Assembly (NCBI GenBank): GCA_009929975.1 | Contig: RZZF01000112.1 | Location: 1-6,241, forward strand | DNA: 6,241 nucleotides | Direction: 5' to 3' | Origin: Clostridia bacterium | Lineage (GTDB): Bacteria; Bacillota; Clostridia; Saccharofermentanales; UBA5734 | Notes under the pieces: generated by a model | What the model was told of the DNA's origin: nothing | Seen by the model: only the letters and a program-made list of their open reading frames with translations | The model's database searches: none | Translations under genes and position numbers: made by a program | Part shown: positions 1 through 5,899 of the stretch, piece by piece | Layout: each line of letters begins with the position of its first letter | Numbering within the stretch: position 1 is the stretch's first letter

Positions 1-2
1 GT

Positions 3-668
3 TATACACTTGGCGCGCTCAATCCGACCAGCGCGATGGATACCTGTGTCTGCATGGGCGCTTCAATCGGCATGGCACATGGCTTTGATCTCGCGTCGGA
101 TCACCAGATGGCTGAGCGGACTGTCGCGGTGATCGGTGACTCGACCTTTATCCACTCCGGCATCACCGGATTGATCAACAGTGTTTACAACCGCAGCCGC
201 AGCACGATTCTCATTCTCGACAACTCAATCACCGGAATGACCGGACATCAGGAAAACCCAACAACCGGTCTGGATATCCGCCATCAGCCGGCTCCGTCGA
301 TTGATCTGGAAGCGCTGTGCCGGGTGATCGGTGCGGACTCAGTCCAGGTTGTGGATCCGACCGATACCTTCACCGCTCAGACGGTGATCGCAGAGGAAAT
401 GAAGCGTGACGGGGTGTCGGTTGTGATCGCCCGCGCACCCTGTGCTCTGATTCCAAAGGGCCGTGGCCAGCCGGAGCAGGTCGTCCGTCTGGACCGGGAG
501 AAATGCCGGCTCTGCAGGGCCTGCATGAAGATCATGTGTCCGGCGCTTGTTGCCGGACCCGACGGCTATCCGCAGATTGACGCGGAGAGCTGCAACGGCT
601 GCGGTCTGTGTGTCCGTGTCTGCCGTTTTGACGCGCTGCTGCAGGGAGGAACCGATCATGACCAGTGA
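3..668 (+). CDS. iorA: Indolepyruvate:ferredoxin oxidoreductase, alpha subunit (C-terminal part)
   Basis: This is the last 221 residues of a subunit that is normally about 590 residues long; the N-terminal pyrimidine-binding part lies upstream of the window. The frame is open from base 3, and the ATG at 36 is an internal methionine, not a start. The enzyme oxidatively decarboxylates indolepyruvate and other aryl-2-oxoacids to acyl-CoA, reducing ferredoxin, in the cytoplasm. The sequence opens with YTLGALNP and AMDTCVCMGASIG, typical of IorA. The thiamine diphosphate/Mg site follows, with GDS at 135-143 and LDNSITGMTG about 27 residues later. The C-terminal end is a two-cluster ferredoxin domain: C-x2-C-x2-C-x4-C-P at 504-542 and C-x2-C-x2-C-x3-C at 591-623. 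After the last cysteine there is Arg instead of the common Pro. The stop overlaps iorB by 11 nt, so the two subunits are translationally coupled. Confidence 0.95.
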   Translation, partial: YTLGALNPTSAMDTCVCMGASIGMAHGFDLASDHQMAERTVAVIGDSTFIHSGITGLINSVYNRSRSTILILDNSITGMTGHQENPTTGLDIRHQPAPSIDLEALCRVIGADSVQVVDPTDTFTAQTVIAEEMKRDGVSVVIARAPCALIPKGRGQPEQVVRLDREKCRLCRACMKIMCPALVAGPDGYPQIDAESCNGCGLCVRVCRFDALLQGGTDHDQ

Positions 669-1272
669 AGTGAATATCGTTCTGGCCGGTGTCGGAGGCC
701 AGGGAACTCTGGTGGCCGGCAAGCTGCTGGGGCAGGCGGCGATCCTGCAGGGCCTTGATGTCAAAGTGTCGGAAGTCCATGGTATGGCGCAGCGAGGCGG
801 CAGTGTGATCACATATGTCAGGATGGGAGAGAAAGTATTCTCACCGGTGATTGAAGCCGGGACCGCCGATTATATTCTGGCGTTTGAGGAACTGGAAGCG
901 ATGCGCTGGTCAGGGCTGCTCCGGCGCGGCGGCGTTCTGCTTGTCAACCGGCAGCAGATCCAGCCGGTTACGGTGGCGACCGGCCAAGCGGAGTATCCCC
1001 CGCGAATCCCGGATGAACTGAAACAGCGTCTTGACGGGCGGGGAACGGTTCATTCACTCGATGCGCGCGGTCTGGCTGAGCAGGCCGGAAGCACCCGGGC
1101 CGTCAATGTGGTCATGGCCGGCGCGCTGTCTGTTTTTCTCGGCTGGAATGACGCGATGATCGAACAATCGATCGACCAGGTCTTCCCGGAAAAATACCGC
1201 CGGTTGAATCATGCGGCATTTAAAGCAGGATCTGATATAATAAAATCAATCCTGACACAGGCGTTGTCGTAA
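658..1272 (+). CDS. iorB: Indolepyruvate:ferredoxin oxidoreductase, beta subunit
   Basis: This 204-residue protein is the partner of IorA and belongs to the pyruvate/2-oxoacid oxidoreductase gamma-domain family; its length is normal for IorB. The reading frame is open further upstream to 547, but the ATG at 658 is chosen because AGGGAGGA (643-650) sits 7 nt before it and family homology begins there (MTSEVNIVLAGVGGQG). Recognisable parts are the glycine-rich GVGGQGTLVAGKLLG (residues 11-25), SEVHGMAQRGGSV (38-50), and RAVNVVMAGALS (147-158) near the C-terminus. With IorA it forms the active complex that feeds electrons to ferredoxin during aromatic amino-acid breakdown (or runs in reverse for synthesis). 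The last dozen codons are unusually A/T-rich, with two adjacent ATA codons, and coincide with a possible promoter for the next gene. Confidence 0.95.
   Translation: MTSEVNIVLAGVGGQGTLVAGKLLGQAAILQGLDVKVSEVHGMAQRGGSVITYVRMGEKVFSPVIEAGTADYILAFEELEAMRWSGLLRRGGVLLVNRQQIQPVTVATGQAEYPPRIPDELKQRLDGRGTVHSLDARGLAEQAGSTRAVNVVMAGALSVFLGWNDAMIEQSIDQVFPEKYRRLNHAAFKAGSDIIKSILTQALS
1233..1241 (+). promoter_or_regulatory. Possible extended -10 promoter inside the 3' end of iorB
   Basis: TGATATAAT is a perfect TG-n-TATAAT extended -10 element (TATAAT at 1236-1241). There is no good -35 at 16-18 nt upstream, but extended -10 promoters can work without one. Initiation near 1248 would give a leader of about 70 nt before the ACT gene. 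The A/T-rich stretch stands out in GC-rich coding sequence and uses rare ATA codons, which hints at selection on the DNA, but chance cannot be excluded. Confidence 0.35.
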
Positions 1273-1318
1273 CGTCTCTGTCGTGAATCTGACAGTCTAG
1301 ATATGGAGGTACCGATTC

Positions 1319-1750
1319 ATGCTTGTCCAGCAGATATCAGTCTTTCTTGAAAATAAATCCGGCCGCCTGGCCGAGGTGACACGGATCCTGCATCATCAGC
1401 AGATCGATATCAGGGCCCTGTATATCGCCGATACGACGGAATACGGCATCCTGCGCATGATCGTCGATCAGCCGGAAGCCGCCCAGGCCGCCCTGACGGA
1501 AAATGGATTTACGGTCAGCTCGACCAATGTGATCGCCATCGCGATTCCCGATCAGCCGGGAACGCTTGATGAAGCGCTTGATACCCTCAGCCGGGCGTCC
1601 ATTTCGGTGGATTATCTTTACGCCTATGTCGGCCGCCTCTCAACCGACGCGATTGTCGTGATTCGTGTCGAAGATCCCCGGCAAGCTCTGGAACGTCTGC
1701 GCCAGACCGGAATCAGGGTGCTGGACCGCGAGGAGGTTTACGGTACTTGA
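1319..1750 (+). CDS. Tandem ACT-domain protein, probable amino-acid sensor
   Basis: This 143-residue cytoplasmic protein consists only of two ACT domains. ACT1 covers about residues 4-66 (ISVFLENKSGRLAEV, then a strand ending GILRMIVD). ACT2 covers about residues 71-137 (AIAIPDQPGTLDEAL, then AIVVIRVEDP). Each has the ligand-loop Gly after the first strand (NKSGRL, DQPGTL), where ACT domains bind amino acids at a dimer interface. No catalytic domain is attached, so a regulatory or ligand-binding role is inferred. Stand-alone tandem-ACT proteins like this are commonly encoded beside iorAB in clostridia, which suggests they sense an aromatic or branched amino acid; the ligand cannot be read from the sequence. 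The ATG at 1319 follows TGGAGGT (1304-1310) by 8 nt. The gene lies 46 nt after iorB, and its stop overlaps the next start. Confidence 0.88.
   Translation: MLVQQISVFLENKSGRLAEVTRILHHQQIDIRALYIADTTEYGILRMIVDQPEAAQAALTENGFTVSSTNVIAIAIPDQPGTLDEALDTLSRASISVDYLYAYVGRLSTDAIVVIRVEDPRQALERLRQTGIRVLDREEVYGT
1731..1737 (+). promoter_or_regulatory. Shine-Dalgarno that fixes a TTG start
   Basis: A full AGGAGGT lies in the last codons of the ACT gene, 9 nt before the TTG at 1747. It supports TTG as the start of the downstream PLP enzyme, since the first in-frame ATG is far inside the conserved sequence. The stop and start overlap as TTGA, so ribosomes ending the ACT gene can restart directly. Confidence 0.8.
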
Positions 1751-3024
1751 GTTATGCTGATTTCGCTTCATTCGGTATTTCCCGTGATGTGTATGATCGG
1801 TCTGAACAGGCTCTGACCCGTGTCGAGCCTGTTTTCACGCGAATTCGCGCGACCAGGGCGAGTAATCAGCTGAGGGTCATTCAAGCCATGCGTGAAGTCG
1901 GCCTGGCGGAAAGCGCGCTGGGCGGAACAACAGGCTATGGCTATGATGACCGCGGCCGTGAACAGATTGAACAGGTTTATGCCCATGTATTCGGCGCGGA
2001 GGCGGCTCTGGTCAGGCTGCAAATCAGTTCAGGCACCCAGGCGATCTCGGCCTGCCTGTTCGGGCTGCTGCGACCGGGAGATGAACTGCTTTCGGTCACC
2101 GGTACACCCTATGATACGCTGCTTGAGTCGATCGGCCAGCCCGGTCAGACAGAGGATAAGGGCAGTCTGGCTGATTTCGGCATCACCTATCGTCAGGTTG
2201 AACTTAGTCCGGACGGGAGTCCGGACGCTGACGCGATCCGCCAGGCACTGCAGCCGCGAACCCGCGTGGTGCTTGTCCAGAAGTCGAGAGGCTACAGTAC
2301 GCGTCGTTCGCTGCGCCATGCGGATCTCGCGTCGATTGTTGAGATAGTCCGCTCAGCTGGCAGCCGGGCGATCATCATGACCGACAACTGTTATGGGGAA
2401 TTTGTCGAGACACAGGAACCCTGCCATGCAGGGGTTGATCTTTGTGCCGGATCCCTGATCAAGAATCCCGGCGGCGGTCTGTGCCCCAGTGGCGGCTATA
2501 TTGCCGGCCGGGCGGATCTGGTTGAGAAGGTGGCGGTGCATCTGTCAGCTCCCGGCCTGGGCAGCCATGTCGGCCCCACACTCGGCTTCAACCGGCTGAT
2601 CGCCCAGGGCTTTTACCTGGCGCCGCTGATTGTGGCTGAAAGTCTCAAGGGCGCGGTGTTTGCCGCGGCAATGCTTGAGCTGTCCGGCTTTACCAGCCAC
2701 CCCGGACCGGACGATCCGCGTGGTGACCTGATACAATCAGTTCTGCTGGGCGGGGAGCAGAAGCTGATCCAGTTCTGCCAGGCCATTCAGGCCGCCTCAC
2801 CGGTCGACAGCTTCGTTCAGCCTGAGCCCTGGCCGATGCCGGGTTACCAGGATCCGGTCATCATGGCGGCCGGTACTTTTGTTCAGGGCGCGTCGATTGA
2901 ATTATCAGCCGACGGTCCGCTGCGCCCGCCATATCCTGCCTATCTGCAAGGCGGTCTCAGCTTCGACCAGGTCCGCCTGGCCATTATGATGGCCGTTGAG
3001 AAAATGGAGCATCCTCCGAGATGA
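1747..3024 (+). CDS. Methionine gamma-lyase-family PLP enzyme (YnbB / 'aluminium resistance' family)
   Basis: This 425-residue fold-type I PLP enzyme has the usual length for the family represented by Bacillus subtilis YnbB. Visible landmarks are YGYDDRGREQIE (64-75), the cofactor phosphate-binding SSGTQA (94-99), the PLP-ring aspartate in TDNCYGEF (D213), and the probable Schiff-base lysine K239 in GSLIKNPGGG. The last is followed by PSGGYIAGR, characteristic of this group rather than of classical MetB/MetC enzymes. Family members are annotated as cysteine/methionine C-S lyases, but substrate evidence is thin, so neither substrate nor product is certain. If it is a methionine gamma-lyase, it releases methanethiol, ammonia and 2-oxobutyrate. 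The TTG start is supported by AGGAGGT 9 nt upstream. It overlaps the ACT gene by 4 nt, and its own TGA overlaps the next ATG (ATGA), placing it in the middle of a coupled operon. Confidence 0.88.
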   Translation: MSYADFASFGISRDVYDRSEQALTRVEPVFTRIRATRASNQLRVIQAMREVGLAESALGGTTGYGYDDRGREQIEQVYAHVFGAEAALVRLQISSGTQAISACLFGLLRPGDELLSVTGTPYDTLLESIGQPGQTEDKGSLADFGITYRQVELSPDGSPDADAIRQALQPRTRVVLVQKSRGYSTRRSLRHADLASIVEIVRSAGSRAIIMTDNCYGEFVETQEPCHAGVDLCAGSLIKNPGGGLCPSGGYIAGRADLVEKVAVHLSAPGLGSHVGPTLGFNRLIAQGFYLAPLIVAESLKGAVFAAAMLELSGFTSHPGPDDPRGDLIQSVLLGGEQKLIQFCQAIQAASPVDSFVQPEPWPMPGYQDPVIMAAGTFVQGASIELSADGPLRPPYPAYLQGGLSFDQVRLAIMMAVEKMEHPPR

Positions 3025-4490
3025 AACGGCACGATCAACCATCAGACAACCGTTCCGGTCGTCTTCGGAGCGGTAAAAAGAAGACGGACAGGCTGCGCCG
3101 GCCCCCGGTCAAGCCACAGCGCGGCCGCCCGGCTGCCGGTGGCGGGCAGGGCGAAACTGAAGCGGCGTCATCACCCCGCAGCCGCAGTGAACAGTCGGCC
3201 CGCCGGCTTCAGGCGATCGAACGGAGGAAAGCCCGCAGCCGGGCTGTTGGCATGGCGATGTTTGTTCTCGTGATCATGCTGGTGACCGTCCTCCTGATCA
3301 TTGAAGTCATGCAGCAGGCCAGACCCCAGCCCCGTTTTATATTCCTCAGTGAGGGCCGGATTGATGATACTGTCAGGGCTCAGGGCCTGATCATCCGCGA
3401 TGAGACCGTGTATACCGCGCCGGCATCGGGCCTGATCAAGCCGCTCGCGGCAGAAGGCAGCCGCACCGCGGCCGGCCAGAAACTGGCTCTGATCATACCG
3501 GCGGACCGTGAGGAGCAGCTGAGAGAACTGCAGAAAGTCGAAAAAGATCTGACAGAACTTCAGATCGAGCTGATGAACAGCGGAAAGGGCAGCGGCGCAC
3601 GGGCGATTTACGATGAAAGCCATGCCGCGCTGGCCGGACTGGCCGGACTGATCCGCGGCGATACCAGCCGCAGCGATTTAAGCAATCTCTCCACCTATCA
3701 GGCTTCCATCACCGTCCTGCTCGAACAGCGGACCGGCAAACTGGCCGGAATCGATTTCCGTGATGCCCGCATCACGGAGCTGCAAAGCCTCCGCCATCAG
3801 CTGGAACTCAGCCTCGGACTTGATTCAGGAACGCTGTACTGCCAGGATCCCGGGATCGTCTCCTATAAACTTGACGGGCTTGAAGCGACACTGCGCAATG
3901 AGATCGTGCTTGAATTGCCGCCGACACAAGTACATGAACTGCTCAGCGGCACGCGGGAGATGCAGACGGCCGCCGGGCAGGTCAGCGCGGAGCAGCCGGT
4001 TCTGCGTCTGACCTCCAGCCACCGCCAGGCATTCGCGTTCATCCTGCCCGATGTCGGGGTCAGCGATCTGGCTCTGGATCGCCTGTATGACATCACACTG
4101 CCCAATGATCATCTGACGATCACCGGTTGTTCACTGCTGCGGGTTGAACCGTTCGCCGATGGTGTGTTCGCGGTATTCAGCAGTGACCGCATGGTGGAGC
4201 GCCTGTCTGACCGGAGAACGGTCCAGGCCGACCTCACACTCACCAGTACTTCCGGCCTGAGAGCGCCGGTCAGCGCTCTATTTGACCTTGACGAAAACCG
4301 GGATGAAGCGTCTCTGATGACGGTTCTCAACGGCAAGACACAGACCATACGGGTCGCGGTGATCGACCGCGACCGTGAGTTCGCGATTGTCGACGGCCTG
4401 GCGGGCGAGGCTTTGCAGCCGGCTCTGTCAACGGTCATTGTCGTCAACCCGGAATCGATCGGAGAAGGTGAGTTTATTGGCAACGATTAA
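3021..4490 (+). CDS. HlyD-like single-pass membrane protein near the cell-division genes
   Basis: This 489-residue protein resembles the Gram-positive proteins annotated as 'HlyD family efflux transporter periplasmic adaptor'. Residues 1-75 form a strongly basic, probably disordered cytoplasmic tail rich in Arg, Lys, Pro and Gly. Residues about 76-97 are one transmembrane helix (MFVLVIMLVTVLLIIEV). After it come half of a lipoyl-like barrel-sandwich domain (RAQGLIIRDE, then PASGLIKPLAAEG at 134-146), helical segments likely to form a coiled-coil hairpin (about 163-186 and 245-265), and the second half of the barrel around 273-330. A beta-barrel-like C-terminal part ends in TVIVVNPESIGEG (471-483). 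No ABC or MFS transporter gene is in the window. Genes like this often sit just upstream of yggS-sepF in clostridia, so an envelope or division role is as plausible as export. Start: ATG in an ATGA overlap, with a weak TGGAG 11 nt upstream, so coupled translation is likely. Confidence 0.78.
   Translation: MKRHDQPSDNRSGRLRSGKKKTDRLRRPPVKPQRGRPAAGGGQGETEAASSPRSRSEQSARRLQAIERRKARSRAVGMAMFVLVIMLVTVLLIIEVMQQARPQPRFIFLSEGRIDDTVRAQGLIIRDETVYTAPASGLIKPLAAEGSRTAAGQKLALIIPADREEQLRELQKVEKDLTELQIELMNSGKGSGARAIYDESHAALAGLAGLIRGDTSRSDLSNLSTYQASITVLLEQRTGKLAGIDFRDARITELQSLRHQLELSLGLDSGTLYCQDPGIVSYKLDGLEATLRNEIVLELPPTQVHELLSGTREMQTAAGQVSAEQPVLRLTSSHRQAFAFILPDVGVSDLALDRLYDITLPNDHLTITGCSLLRVEPFADGVFAVFSSDRMVERLSDRRTVQADLTLTSTSGLRAPVSALFDLDENRDEASLMTVLNGKTQTIRVAVIDRDREFAIVDGLAGEALQPALSTVIVVNPESIGEGEFIGND
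3630..3647 (+). repeat. Two tandem copies of a 9-bp unit
   Basis: CTGGCCGGA is repeated exactly twice in frame within the HlyD-like gene, coding for Leu-Ala-Gly twice at the break between its helical segments. It looks like a small slippage duplication with no other evident role. Confidence 0.6.
4466..4471 (+). promoter_or_regulatory. Shine-Dalgarno that fixes the TTG start of yggS
   Basis: AGGTGA (part of GGAGAAGGTGA, 4461-4471) is 5 nt before the TTG at 4477. An in-frame GTG at 4468 lies inside this site and would be only 3 nt from GGAG, so TTG is the better start. Confidence 0.65.
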
Positions 4491-5214
4491 TCAGCCGTGG
4501 ACAAATGAGGAAGAAACGGCGTTCCGCTGTCGTCTGGCCGCTGTCCGTGAACAGATCGCAGAGGCGGCGGGAGCCGCCGGCCGGCTGCCGGATTCGATTA
4601 CCCTCGTCGGCATCAGCAAACGGTTTCCTGTGGCGATGGCCCGGCTGGCGGCTCACTGCGGATTGCTCGATCTCGGTGAGAACCGGGTTCAGGAATTGAC
4701 GCAGAAACAGGACGCGATGGAAGAAGATGCCGTCCTGCCGCGTTGGCATATGGTTGGAACGCTGCAGAAAAACAAGGTCAAATACCTGATCGGACGTTGT
4801 GAGCTGATCCATTCAGCCGACTCTCTGGAACTGATTCAGCAGATCAGCCGGCTGAGCGGGAGACGGGGTCTGAGGACCGATCTTTTGATGCAGGTGAATG
4901 CTTCCGGAGAAGAGTCCAAACATGGATTTGCTGTGAGCCAGGCGGCAGAATATGTGCATGAGATCCTGGAACTGCCGCATATTCGTCTGCGCGGCCTGAT
5001 GACCATGGCAGCGCCCTCGGCCAATCCTGATGACACGCTGCCGACCTTTGAGCGGACTCGCCGGTTATTTGACCAGATCCGGCCGCAGATGCCTGCGGAG
5101 GCTGAGTTCAATCTGTTGTCGATGGGGATGAGCCAGGATTATGTCCAGGCAATCCGCTGCGGTTCGACGCATGTCCGCATCGGAACGGCGCTGTTCGGGC
5201 CGCGTCCGGTATGA
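4477..5214 (+). CDS. yggS: YggS-family PLP homeostasis protein
   Basis: This 245-residue cytoplasmic PLP-binding protein (YggS/YlmE/PROSC family, alanine-racemase-like TIM barrel without known catalytic activity) keeps free pyridoxal phosphate and amino-acid/2-oxoacid pools balanced. The cofactor lysine is K48 in ITLVGISKRFP. Other family signatures are DLGENRVQEL (65-74), WHMVGTLQKNKVKYL (90-104), IHSADSLELI (111-120), GEESKHGF (144-151), LRGLMTM (171-177), and the C-terminal phosphate-binding SMGMSQDYVQAI (215-226) with GSTHVRIGTALFGPR. The TTG start at 4477 overlaps the HlyD-like gene by 14 nt and is preceded by AGGTGA. The frame is open upstream to 4375, but that part is antifamily sequence inside the neighbour. 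The usual gene order yggS-sepF is kept, but here sepF has its own promoter. Confidence 0.95.
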   Translation: MATINQPWTNEEETAFRCRLAAVREQIAEAAGAAGRLPDSITLVGISKRFPVAMARLAAHCGLLDLGENRVQELTQKQDAMEEDAVLPRWHMVGTLQKNKVKYLIGRCELIHSADSLELIQQISRLSGRRGLRTDLLMQVNASGEESKHGFAVSQAAEYVHEILELPHIRLRGLMTMAAPSANPDDTLPTFERTRRLFDQIRPQMPAEAEFNLLSMGMSQDYVQAIRCGSTHVRIGTALFGPRPV

Positions 5215-5234
5215 CCGCGGATCCGCCCCTTTTT
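5196..5234 (+). terminator. Possible intrinsic terminator overlapping the yggS stop
   Basis: Bases 5196-5204 can pair with 5216-5225 (three plus five G-C pairs separated by a small internal loop), leaving an 11-nt loop that contains the yggS stop codon. The hairpin is followed by CCCC and then T5 (5230-5234). The T-tract does not start directly at the stem, which weakens the case. A second, poorer candidate follows: TGTCA/TGACA (5234-5238 with 5247-5251) and T6 at 5259-5264. Its position before a strong promoter fits a transcription-unit boundary. Confidence 0.4.
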
Positions 5235-5307
5235 GTCATCTTCCTGTGACATGGCCGCTTTTTTGTTTCAGAGGAGTTACATCCGGCTTACGCTTGCTTC
5301 AGTTCGA

Positions 5308-5336
5308 TTGCATCTGCCAGAAGCGATTTCTATAAT
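5308..5336 (+). promoter_or_regulatory. Near-consensus sigma-A promoter for sepF
   Basis: TTGCAT (-35, 5308-5313) and a perfect TATAAT (-10, 5331-5336) are separated by the ideal 17 nt. Initiation would fall near 5343, giving a leader of about 30 nt with AGGAGGAG at 5359-5366, 6 nt before the sepF ATG. The rest of the 158-nt gap after yggS holds the possible terminator and no convincing small ORF. Confidence 0.8.
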
Positions 5337-5372
5337 CAGATCAGATTAATTTCGAATCAGGAGGAGACGGTT

Positions 5373-5852
5373 ATGGCCGATATTTTGAATAGATTGTTTG
5401 GTCGCCTGAACAATTACCAGGATGACCTTGATTATGAGGATGAATACGAAGCGGCAGAAGAATCCTATGAGAGCCAGGAAGTTGTCGACGAACCGGAGGA
5501 ACCGAGAGCGGGTCCGTTCCGCCGTCAGCAGGGCAAGGTGTTGGATTTCAAGTCCGCGCCCGGTCAGCAGCAGGTCGTCATCATGCAGCCGGCTGATATC
5601 GAATCAGCGCAACAGGCCTGTGACCATATCCGATCCGGAAAAACAGTGATCTGCAATATTGAGAAAGTGGATCCGAAAGTGGCCCAGCGCGTCATTGACT
5701 TCATCACCGGCGCGGCCTATGCTCTGGATGGCAAAGTCATGCCGGTGTCATCGGTCATCTTTGTTGTCGCACCGCGCAGTACATCGCTGGTCGAGGGCGG
5801 TATTGTCAATCAGAGCATGGAGTATATCCGCCAGACGGCCGGTGTCCGCTGA
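5373..5852 (+). CDS. sepF: Cell division protein SepF
   Basis: This 159-residue protein tethers FtsZ filaments to the membrane and bundles them during septum formation. It starts with a short amphipathic helix for membrane binding (MADILNRLFGRLN, 1-13), then an acidic, Tyr/Glu-rich linker (about 16-45), and then the globular SepF domain (about 55-150). The core shows VVIMQPADIESAQ (68-80), the helix before GAAYALDGKV (113-122), in which the glycine region mediates dimer and polymer contacts, and SSVIFVVAP (126-134). Length and domain order are normal for Bacillota. Start: ATG with a very strong AGGAGGAG 6 nt upstream, driven by its own near-consensus promoter. Usual neighbours downstream (ylmG, ylmH, divIVA) are replaced here by a pantothenate kinase gene 47 nt away. 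Confidence 0.96.
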   Translation: MADILNRLFGRLNNYQDDLDYEDEYEAAEESYESQEVVDEPEEPRAGPFRRQQGKVLDFKSAPGQQQVVIMQPADIESAQQACDHIRSGKTVICNIEKVDPKVAQRVIDFITGAAYALDGKVMPVSSVIFVVAPRSTSLVEGGIVNQSMEYIRQTAGVR

Positions 5853-5887
5853 TTTCCTGTCGGTTCAGCTGACCGCCCGCCACCGCC

Positions 5888-5893
5888 AGAGGT
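5888..5893 (+). promoter_or_regulatory. Shine-Dalgarno for the GTG start of the pantothenate kinase
   Basis: AGAGGT lies 6 nt before GTG at 5900 and makes this the preferred start; translation from there goes straight into the conserved ATP-binding motif. No ATG is available nearby in this frame. Confidence 0.6.
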
Positions 5894-5899
5894 AGTCTT

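Noticed and set aside
339..812. Minus-strand open frame of 157 codons across the iorA-iorB junction
   Set aside because: It lies entirely opposite two well-supported genes, shows no family motif and is a by-product of GC-rich codon use.
2206..2227. Direct repeat AGTCCGGACG with 12-nt period
   Set aside because: It simply encodes Ser-Pro-Asp-Gly-Ser-Pro-Asp in a surface loop of the PLP enzyme; too short to suggest an element or binding site.
1892..2347. Plus-strand 151-codon frame inside the PLP-enzyme gene
   Set aside because: It is an out-of-frame, Arg/Ser/Cys-rich shadow of the conserved enzyme sequence.
5141..5335. Small plus-strand frame (64 codons) spanning the yggS end and the gap
   Set aside because: It starts inside yggS out of frame, has no proper ribosome binding site and runs through the sepF promoter.
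5860..5876. Inverted repeat around TCAGCTGA between sepF and the pantothenate kinase gene
   Set aside because: It has a bulged short stem and is not followed by a T-run, so there is no case for a terminator or a known operator.
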